Source of the DNA: Sipunculus nudus
Taxonomy: Eukaryota; Annelida; Sipuncula; Golfingiida; Sipunculidae
DNA: 64,000 nucleotides
Assembly: GCA_026874595.1 (NCBI GenBank)
Contig: CM049313.1
Coordinates: forward strand, 73,834,659 to 73,898,658
Direction: 5' to 3'
Below, piece after piece: positions 61,601-64,000 of the stretch; the stretch's first letter is position 1; the number at the start of each line of letters is the position of its first letter. The translations under genes were made by a program, and so were the position numbers. The notes beneath the pieces are model-generated. The model did not search any database. It saw nothing but the letters and a program-made list of their open reading frames with translations, and had not been told where the DNA came from.

Positions 61601-63544
61601 ATTTCTCAGGAGGAGATATCAGCCTGAAATTGGGCATATGTATACCTCTCTGATACCTTTGTGATATTCAGTAAATGTAGGCCTACTTAAAAATAAAGGC
61701 CAAGCATTGAAGCATTATACCTGGTGTATAAACCATTGTACAGGTTTGCATTAGGCCTGTAGTTAAATGCTTGAAATTCCCAGGGCGATTGAAGTATGCA
61801 CCCTATTAATTGTAATTAATCGGAATTAGATATGAGAAACTAATCAGCTTCAAGAACTTCATCAGCACTGTATTAAGTATATTTTCCACTGCATTTATCA
61901 TTTGTTATTTGAAGTATGAAGACACCTATGAAGATTACTTGGAGATGTTCATCCAGTTCGGCTATGTGACTCTCTTCTCCCCGGCCTTCCCTATGGCTGC
62001 CCTGTGTGCCTTCCTCAACAACATTGTCGAGATTCGGAGCGATGCCTTCAAGCTTTGTGTCACATTCCAGAGACCGTTCGGCCAAAGGGTGCAAGATATT
62101 GGGGCATGGCAGGTATTATTATTCTTATGTGCAACTTGTCATGTACTAAGTAACTCAATAACAACTACCCGTTTCAGTGGCTCAGGGGTAGAGTGCAGGA
62201 CTAGAAGCCGGTAGATCAGAACTTTTAATCTCAGCTAAGGCAGTAAGTTTTTCACAGTTGCCCCCCACCTAGGGTGAGCACTCTGCTGGCTTAATGGGAA
62301 GATTGTACCAAAAGGCTGTGTTTGACTCTCAAAAGGAGTGCGCCACAAAACAGCTGCGCCTTTTAGGGGGTCCCTGGGTATTATGACCAAGCAATTGGGA
62401 TAACACACACTCAGGACCCGCAGAAGCTGTACACCAAACCTGGTTGACACCAAGATAATCGGATATATCAATATCTCAACATATTAATATCTGCAAGAGG
62501 CCAAATATATCATACACTCCCAAAGCAGCAGGAATCTTACACTTCTACAGAAGTGACCGATGTACATGTACACACACACATCCTGTTCTGATATAGGAAG
62601 GAGGCCTATAGGTAAAGCGCTGTGCAAAGAGCGTAAATATATCAATATCTTCAAGAGGACAAATATTATAAAATTGATGGTCCTGTGATTGTCAGAAGTA
62701 AATAGAAATTTGTGTAAACTACCAATTGTACCTTAAATAGATTATTTGTACTCTCAGACCTCAGTCATTAGTTTTGTTTTTGTGTTTCCAGGATGCTCTG
62801 GAGCTGATGAGCGTGATTGCGGTGATAGTGAACTCGGCTCTGGTGGGTATGTCTGGACTAGCAAAGAGGCTCTTCCCGGACTGGTCCACCGCAGAGAGGA
62901 TCGTCCTCATTATCATATTAGAGGTTAGTTTATTGTCACAGGTAGAGTAATACTCCTTAAACTGTGGTTATATGCTACAGTCATGCTGTATCAATATCCT
63001 TTGCTTTTACTGGTGTCTGTAGCACGGTTTGCCAGGTTTCATCACCAGGAGCTGGCACCGGGCCAAAATATGTAATCTATATTATAACTAAAGGTGGTGG
63101 TGCTTAGCTGTAGTGATGCAGACCTTACTGTGGCCGCACTTCAGAAATGCCCATTTTTGGACTTAATAATATTAGTTTTATTTGATTTTTTAGTGGTACT
63201 GTAGACAGGTAAATTACATATATCTGTGTATTATCTTTCAAAGCAGAAATGAGGTCACTATGTCTTATTCTTTTCAAATGCTTTTGTTTTCTACAGTATA
63301 ATATTCTCCTAAATTAAGGATAACTATTCAATACAAGCTTCCATACATAAGTTTATTTTTAAGGTTGAATTATTATTATTGTATTATCTGTGTAATCATT
63401 AACATGATGGCCATATTTTCTTTTACACCACAGCATGTGATCCTGGCATTCCGTATACTATTAGCGTACGCTATTCCTGACATTCCACACTGGGTAGCTG
63501 AGGAGAAAGCAAGGCTTGAGTTCCGACGAAGAGCTGCTCTTAAG
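21338..63544 (+). CDS. ANO8: Anoctamin-8 (TMEM16H) orthologue, 12 internal exons, both ends missing
   Basis: Spliced CDS: 21338-21581, 25126-25361, 38779-38895, 40051-40178, 44560-44721, 46801-47089, 47677-47732, 58791-58865, 59255-59800, 61915-62112, 62792-62923, 63434-63544. All introns are GT/AG, phases agree, and 764 codons are open. The order matches the ANO8 family: N-terminal cytosolic dimerisation region (exons 1-3), ten predicted membrane segments (exons 4-12), and a long acidic loop between TM6 and TM7 (exon 9) that sets ANO8 apart from other anoctamins. Recognition motifs include FTSQERQS-like SPVRN/TSQERQS, ICEYFGVKIAMYF, ELAYQWGTLD, NDMENYRLEE, FQFVNSFLSLFYI, EDYLEMFIQFGY and NNIVEIRSDAFKL. 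In the calcium-site helices, TM7 keeps acidic residues (D-Y-L-E) and TM8 keeps E-I-R-S-D. Mammalian ANO8 is reported as an ER-plasma membrane tether that assembles calcium-signalling proteins; channel or scramblase activity is less settled. Exon 1 with the start codon was not found, and the C-terminal tail lies past the window. Confidence 0.96.
22367..22761. mobile_element. hAT-type MITE, 395 bp, perfect target duplication
   Basis: Left end TAGGGCTGAAAGGAGTAC and right end GTACCCGTTTCAGCCCTA. Identical octamers TTCATAAC flank it (22359-22366 and 22762-22769). Subterminal GAGTACTCGAGTC motifs repeat several times on both sides, which looks like transposase-binding clusters. It lies in the ANO8 intron between exons 1 and 2. 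Confidence 0.93.
23506..23730. repeat. 27-bp minisatellite, about 8 units
   Basis: Unit AGGTAAAAGGGGCAGAGCAT plus AATTTAT, with few substitutions. Because 27 is divisible by three, the minus strand shows a nine-residue peptide repeat (TYKLCSAPF). That frame lacks any gene context and is not a gene. Confidence 0.92.
25126..25361 (+). CDS. ANO8: ANO8 exon 2 seen: dimerisation domain
   Basis: The acceptor is CTTGTTGTCAG and the donor GTATGA. The exon completes the split Asn codon and reads LLKGAEDLGI, then EEFGGGMREFSYDD and FLTSQERQSVVYHLLLNLQA. The TSQERQS segment and the glycine run GGGMREF are typical ANO8 N-terminal landmarks. It ends one base into a Val codon. Confidence 0.95.
25505..27825 (+). 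mobile_element. Hairpin-capped element H6, subtype with 683-bp units, copy A
   Basis: 5' foldback TAGCTCAGCTGACT / AGTCATCTGGGCTA, then TAGTTATGGTCC...GTCCGTC. Core: GTTAGATGTCC recurs at 25628, 26312 and 26993, giving two units of about 683 bases. The 3' end is degenerate: TCAGCTGAGC followed by CCCTTGTTTG. It aligns with the copy at 52526. The short frames (for example 25633-25836 and 26317-26535) are the same non-coding unit read twice. Confidence 0.7.
27826..29905. other. Intronic, no feature recognised
   Basis: Part of the ANO8 intron between exons 2 and 3. A CTCTCTGTCTCTCTC-type pyrimidine stretch lies near 28812-28915. Frames at 27913-28278 and 28383-28727 (minus) are AT-driven and unsupported. 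Confidence 0.65.
29906..31640 (+). mobile_element. Hairpin-capped element H6, subtype with about 340-bp units, copy B
   Basis: Begins TTTAGCTCAGGTGACTG, with GTCTGTCCGTTAACAGGGCA. Diverged tandem units carry ACAGGGCACAAATCATAAC, ACCTAGAATCTTC and GGTCTCTGTTACCCATAT. The 3' end is AGTCGGCTGAGCGTCATG, the palindrome TGACCCATGGGTCA, then CTTGTTG. The 3' CGGCTGAGC segment is the inverted 5' end. It lies in the ANO8 intron between exons 2 and 3. Confidence 0.75.
32205..32560. repeat. Dispersed repeat D2, copy 2
   Basis: GAGAATACAAGCCTCACAGT, TGTTATGATGTCATCACTG, CATAGGTTTGAGG, AAAATAGTCAATTATG and CCTTGACTTGCAAATAA align with copy 1 at 18000. It lies in the ANO8 intron between exons 2 and 3. Confidence 0.6.
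32830..33534. mobile_element. MITE family M9, copy 2 (705 bp), perfect target duplication
   Basis: TACGCTCCCGG...AAAGAGCGTA is flanked by identical nine-mers GAGTGGTAC (32821-32829 and 33535-33543). It aligns along its length with copy 1 at 7184. Nine-base duplications are typical of Mutator-like elements, but the terminal repeat is only 7 bases, so superfamily assignment is tentative. Confidence 0.92.
33808..34287 (+). other. ORF or cryptic exon fused to a CT microsatellite, function unknown
   Basis: A 159-residue open frame starts at a non-ATG codon (TTG) and runs through a (CT)n tract (about 33842-33892), which would encode Ser-Leu repeats. The CT run followed by CAG also makes a textbook splice acceptor, with the exon starting at 33895 (SYGPRRQVQSVIIGATWGCT) and 131 open codons to TAG. 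It sits inside an ANO8 intron. Text after about 34200 recurs nearby at 34300-34440 and around 34920, so part is repeat. I do not recognise the protein and doubt that it is coding. Confidence 0.2.
33842..33894. repeat. (CT)n microsatellite
   Basis: About 50 bases of CT with one CCC interruption, ending CTCAG. It forms a strong polypyrimidine tract and acceptor-like AG. Confidence 0.97.
34288..36009. other. Intronic, minor local repeats only
   Basis: GATAACT(G/A)(A/G)ACAAATATTG and flanking text recur at about 34262, 34396 and, more diverged, 34920, suggesting a local tandem duplication. Otherwise nothing recognisable. Confidence 0.55.
36010..36290. repeat. Dispersed repeat D1, copy 3 (partial)
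   Basis: CCCTTGAACCTCTCATGAAA, AATAGGCCAGAAAG, ACATTCAACAAGGACAT and TGCAACTAATGACCTTTTAA align with the two outer parts of copy 1 at 15076; the middle is absent. Confidence 0.6.
36291..37328. other. Intronic, no confident feature
   Basis: The frame at 36506-36715 (starts MQQRSRDRDISNSNSN) is polar and follows TTAATGCAG, so it could be mistaken for an exon, but no donor or partner fits. Confidence 0.55.
37329..37793. mobile_element. MITE family M9, copy 3 (465 bp, internal deletion)
   Basis: TACGCTCCTGAGGCAGCGG...AAAGAGAGTA. It lacks about 240 internal bases found in copies 1 and 2. Left flank ACATGGAGC and right flank ACATATGGAGC match apart from an inserted AT. It carries the strong 3' stem AGCGCTTACC / GGTAAAGCGCT. 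Confidence 0.85.
38779..38895 (+). CDS. ANO8: ANO8 exon 3 seen: end of the cytosolic domain
   Basis: The acceptor is TTTTTTGTTGCAG and the donor G|GTATGT. The exon encodes PVLISKGIVRQVLPLHSHDD, then LKKTWVQAFFRKQPR, matching the SWVQA...QPLDD region just before TM1 in ANO8. Its last 22 bases and the donor were copied into the adjoining intron as a 51-bp tandem repeat (38896-39405). It ends one base into the next codon (Glu). Confidence 0.94.
38896..39405 (+). repeat. 51-bp minisatellite derived from an ANO8 exon end and its splice donor
   Basis: The first unit begins at the real donor of ANO8 exon 3. Unit: GTATGTATTGAGATATTACA, GACACTATATTCTTTAGAAA, then ACAGCCACGAG or ACATATAGTAG. Donor-like starts fall at 38896 (real), 38950 (mutated to AT), 39001, 39052, 39103, 39154, 39205, 39256, 39307 and 39358, spaced exactly 51 bases except the first step of 54. 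The TTCTTTAGAAAAC...AG part copies the last 22 exon bases. The minus-strand 206-residue frame over it is a by-product of 51 = 3 x 17. Confidence 0.95.
39500..39572. mobile_element. Tigger-like terminus fragment in an ANO8 intron
   Basis: TGGTCTTAATAGACAGGTGG repeats, ending GACAGGTTCCACTGTA, the inverted form of CAGTGGAACC termini of pogo/Tigger transposons. No partner end found nearby. Confidence 0.4.
40051..40178 (+). CDS. ANO8: ANO8 exon 4 seen: TM1
   Basis: The acceptor is GTCTTACAG and the donor GTAAAA. It reads (E)KICEYFGVKIAMYFSYLGHY, followed by the hydrophobic helix ALVLPAIFGVILWFLSG. This is the beginning of the conserved anoctamin membrane domain: the YFG.KIA.YF motif sits at the cytosolic face and TM1 follows. 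It ends in phase 0. Confidence 0.95.
40351..40419 (+). repeat. Expanded CCG/CGG triplet tract in H1 copy c
   Basis: About 22 near-perfect GCC triplets interrupted by CTG and CAC. The same place in H1 copies a and b has only about 5 and 4 triplets. This is length variation of one repeat within one genome. Confidence 0.95.
40930..43920 (+). repeat. 288-bp satellite array, about 10 units, higher-order pattern
   Basis: The landmark GATGTATGGATTTCAAACTT recurs at 41234, 41523, 41809, 42363, 42651, 42938, 43226, 43514 and 43799 (the last diverged), that is every 285-289 bases; one unit near 42090 is deleted. Three unit types are distinguished by AATAGTGGAT (A), GATTCGAAGACC (B) and AGAGTGGAAAACC (C), in the order A-B-C, A-B-B, A-B-C-C. 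Every unit has GAGGTCAAAGGTCAAGGTCA or a close variant. Because 288 is divisible by three, each unit shows a similar 61-67 residue minus-strand ORF; these are not genes. Confidence 0.93.
44560..44721 (+). CDS. ANO8: ANO8 exon 5 seen: TM2
   Basis: The exon begins GTGATG right after CATTATCAG and ends CAG|GTCTGT, 54 codons in phase 0. It encodes the helix DACFVIFAFLNVLWATLYLE, then HWKRTSSELAYQWGTLDRED and EPRP. The WKR...ELAY.WGT segment is one of the most conserved stretches across anoctamins. Confidence 0.95.
45318..46095. repeat. 31-bp satellite, about 25 units
   Basis: Unit CTACACTTTACAACATTCAG plus CTGAATTGTCT, nearly identical throughout with a few A/T swaps (CTTCACTT) and CAT-CTG variants. 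Most units hold the E-box CAGCTG. It lies in the ANO8 intron between exons 5 and 6. High homogeneity points to recent expansion or ongoing gene conversion. Confidence 0.96.
46801..47089 (+). CDS. ANO8: ANO8 exon 6 seen: TM3 and TM4
   Basis: The acceptor is TATTTGCTGCAG and the donor G|GTAAGT. It reads GDLVVSPVTGRLERDYPAWK, then two hydrophobic stretches: YLFFYCVSVPVMCVCLIMVF onwards, and KYLPKVLLALAIGLLDEVYK. It ends CWLND M plus one base. ANO8 homologues have the same W(K)R...LPKV.LAL...YK..A.WLNDME order. Confidence 0.95.
47677..47732 (+). CDS. ANO8: ANO8 exon 7 seen: start of TM5 region
   Basis: This is a short 56-base exon with acceptor TTGTTTTAG and donor GTAAGTG. It reads (E)NYRLEETYENQLIIKLIL, equivalent to ENYRLE..YE..LIIK in ANO8. 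It ends in phase 0 and joins directly to FQFVNSF in exon 8. Confidence 0.93.
47733..48362. other. Intronic, no feature recognised
   Basis: Between ANO8 exon 7 and H6 copy C. It has pyrimidine-rich TTTCCTGTCTTCC text near 48040-48110 and nothing else of note. Confidence 0.6.
49658..51049. mobile_element. pogo/Tigger-like non-autonomous DNA transposon, 1392 bp
   Basis: Perfect 25-base terminal inverted repeats begin CCGTAAAATCTCCACTTAAA at both ends. It interrupts a tandem unit exactly: the uninterrupted neighbour reads CTCATTAACTACATCAC, while here CTCAT-TA precedes and TA-ACTACATC follows, so TA was duplicated. That is the Tc1/mariner hallmark. The interior is richer in CG dinucleotides than the surroundings and has no ORF above 85 codons. 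Confidence 0.93.
52566..52625. repeat. (TCTG)n/(TCCG)n tract in H6 copy D
   Basis: Runs of GTCTGTCTGTCCGTCCGTCT type follow the 5' foldback. Similar pyrimidine-rich leaders with TCCGTC occur after the foldbacks of H5, H7 and H8. Confidence 0.9.
54669..56541 (+). mobile_element. Hairpin-capped element H7 with 180-bp units, nested in copy D
   Basis: 5' foldback TATGCCCCCGCCAC / GTGGCCGGGGCATA, then TAGTTTTACCCATGTCCGTC and ATTCCGTC repeats. Four units: CAGATATTGGCCTGA at 54781, 54960, 55140, 55320, with two diverged ones at about 56175 and 56355. The 3' end is GGCGGGGGCAT (inverted 5' end), hairpin GTGTCG-TTC-CGACAC, ATATAG, T. The structure is complete and clear. A further element (55488-56156) interrupts it. 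Confidence 0.8.
55488..56156 (+). mobile_element. Hairpin-capped element H8, nested in H7
   Basis: 5' foldback TAGCCCTCAGC / GCTGATGGGCTA, then TTGTCGTCACCCAAGCTGTC and a GTCCGTCCATTC leader. It contains GGTGGCGCCACCT at 55839 and ends CTAATATTCTAG. Excising it rejoins ...CAGTTTTT with TTTCGCAATGC, matching the uninterrupted H7 unit ACTTTTTTTCGCAATGC, so it went into a T run. Confidence 0.75.
58791..58865 (+). CDS. ANO8: ANO8 exon 8 seen: TM5
   Basis: A 75-base exon after TTTTCTTTTCCAG, with donor GTGAGA. It encodes FQFVNSFLSLFYIAFYLGDM, then DRLRE. FQFVNS..SLFYI.FYL is a hallmark of the anoctamin membrane domain. It lies only 67 bases right of the end of the 10-kb nested repeat complex that fills the preceding intron. 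Confidence 0.95.
59255..59800 (+). CDS. ANO8: ANO8 exon 9 seen: TM6 and long acidic cytosolic loop
   Basis: A 546-base exon (182 codons) with acceptor TTTTTTACAG and donor AAG|GTACCA. It begins QLAALLITRQVIGNIKEALL (TM6; NIKE keeps a Glu at the calcium-site helix, while the usual Asn position is displaced). A hydrophilic loop follows. It contains a Gly-Glu-Gln segment built of short PEGQG/GEGH-like repeats, then a Glu/Asp/Lys-rich stretch, and ends LTQAEVESAMKK. A long acidic loop here is characteristic of ANO8. The repeats and composition suggest disorder. The GGTCAAGGTCATGGTGAAGG stretch that encodes part of the loop may be replication-slippage prone. Confidence 0.95.
60361..61690. repeat. 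Diverged tandem-repeat region between ANO8 exons 9 and 10
   Basis: Starts near GTGTGTCGTCTGTACATTAA. Units of about 200-240 bases carry AGCCAAATT...CAATATTTCA (60568, 60808, 60990) and GGTTCCAATTTAATGATTTT. A short direct repeat GTTCACTCAGTGCAGCCAGG recurs at 61190-61270. Two units of about 135 bases with GACTGGTGGCGCCACCTACA and TCAGCCTGAAATTGGGCAT close it (61400-61650). Likely a worn member of the hairpin-capped group; the ends are not clear. Confidence 0.55.
61915..62112 (+). CDS. ANO8: ANO8 exon 10 seen: TM7-TM8, calcium-site residues
   Basis: The acceptor is TTGTTATTTGAAG and the donor CAG|GTATTA; 66 codons, phase 0. It reads YEDTYEDYLEMFIQFGYVTL, then FSPAFPMAALCAFLNNIVEI and RSDAFKL...QRPFGQRVQDIGAWQ. 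By alignment to TMEM16A, D-Y-L-E occupies the two acidic TM7 sites and E-I-R-S-D the two acidic TM8 sites, so four of the main calcium ligands keep acidic side chains. Strongly conserved across the family. Confidence 0.97.
62166..62460 (+). repeat. tRNA-derived SINE-like sequence
   Basis: GTGGCTCAGGGGTAGAGTGC fits a tRNA A-box head (RNA polymerase III promoter), followed by ACTAGAAGCCGG at the anticodon-arm position. The B-box region is degraded. A body with TAGGGTGAGCACTCTGCTGG follows. The 3' end was not defined. It lies in the intron after ANO8 exon 10. Confidence 0.55.
62513..62635. mobile_element. MITE family M9, copy 4 (123 bp, minimal), perfect target duplication
   Basis: It keeps only the ends: TACACTCCCAAAGCAGCAGG..., then AGGTAAAGCGCTGTGCAAAG and AGCGTA. 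Identical nine-mers AATATATCA flank it (62504-62512 and 62636-62644). It shows that about 120 bases of termini are enough for mobilisation. It lies in the ANO8 intron between exons 10 and 11. Confidence 0.9.
62792..62923 (+). CDS. ANO8: ANO8 exon 11 seen: TM9 and start of TM10
   Basis: The acceptor is TTTGTGTTTCCAG and the donor GAG|GTTAGT; 44 codons, phase 0. It encodes DALELMSVIAVIVNSALVGM, then a loop with KRLFPDWSTAER, then IVLIIILE at the start of the last membrane helix. Confidence 0.94.
63434..63544 (+). CDS. ANO8: ANO8 exon 12 seen: end of TM10 and start of C-terminal tail
   Basis: The acceptor is TTTTACACCACAG and the donor AAG|GTATCT; 37 codons. It reads HVILAFRILLAYAIPDIPHW, then VAEEKARLEFRRRAALK. 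The A.PDIP.WVAEE motif follows TM10 in ANO8. The basic coiled-coil-like start of the C-terminal tail continues in exons beyond the window. Confidence 0.95.
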
Positions 63545-64000
63545 GTATCTATGTGTGTGTGTATGTGTTTGTAATGTAATATGTTTCAATGAAGGAAACA
63601 GTAAATGACTGATTTCATTATTACCTCAAATGACTATGTTTAATCTGAGCTACAGGATTCAGCCTGTATCCTCTCTTGTCATGTCTCTCCTTCCATCTGT
63701 TAGTTCAGCAAAAACCAGAATTATTAGACCTAAGTAGTTCAGACTCTACATGCAGATAGGTTCTTTTATACATTTCATACAAATTAGGGAACTGTGACCT
63801 ATATTTGTGTGCTTTGGCTGAAAGTATTTTTTTTTTGGCTGCTGACTAGTGTTATAAAATCCGGTGTCTACCCATTACGACACATCTCAGTGGGACAGTA
63901 TGGCTGATTTGACTGCTCAATACAATGTTTGTTGAGATGCATCACCCAGTTAATCACGGCAGTGCCCATTTAGAAGTAGCCCTGCAAGACGTAACCCGGG

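Noticed and set aside
1-64000. Autonomous transposon or retrovirus-like coding region
   Set aside because: I looked in all frames for reverse transcriptase, integrase, DDE/DDD transposase, or Rep-helicase motifs and saw none; all mobile elements appear non-autonomous.

Overview
This is animal genomic DNA with sparse, intron-split coding sequence, most likely from a bivalve or related mollusc. That placement is inferred from the gene sequence and from the repeat types; nothing in the window names the species. The one gene I can recognise with confidence is a plus-strand orthologue of anoctamin-8 (ANO8/TMEM16H). Twelve consecutive internal exons lie between 21338 and 63544. They all have GT/AG borders and mutually compatible phases, and together they encode 764 codons without a stop. 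The first exon (start codon and about 40 N-terminal residues by family comparison) and the C-terminal tail are not seen; the tail lies beyond the right edge.

Layout. 1-21337: mostly non-coding and repeat-rich. There is an exon-like segment at the extreme left edge (2-90) and a possible terminal exon near 14.7 kb. A nested transposon complex lies at 6.4-9.2 kb, a hAT MITE at 9.9 kb, and a hairpin-capped 145-bp tandem-repeat element at 11.7-12.8 kb. 21338-25361: ANO8 exons 1-2 (my numbering). 25362-38778: a 13.4-kb intron with two long tandem-repeat elements, two MITEs and a CT-repeat-fused ORF. 38779-40178: exons 3-4; the 3' end of exon 3 and its splice donor have been amplified into a 51-bp minisatellite. 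40179-46800: introns holding a 288-bp satellite element and a 31-bp satellite around exon 5. 46801-47732: exons 6-7. 47733-58790: an 11-kb intron filled by a nested stack of elements. 58791-63544: exons 8-12.

Most striking. At least five repeat families that do not align to each other share one body plan. Each starts with a 5' foldback of similar size, made of an outer stem, one mismatch or bulge, an inner stem and a short loop. This is followed by a TAGT/TTGT...GTCCGTC leader and a tandem-repeat core. Several have a 3' end with a subterminal inverted repeat, a hairpin and TCTAG or ACTTG, and insertions fall inside T runs. The form resembles non-canonical Helitrons (Helentron/HLE2-like, 'pearl'/HINE elements). 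Several cores carry the same palindrome GGTGGCGCCACCT. No transposase, reverse transcriptase or Rep/helicase ORF was found, so all mobile elements here look non-autonomous.
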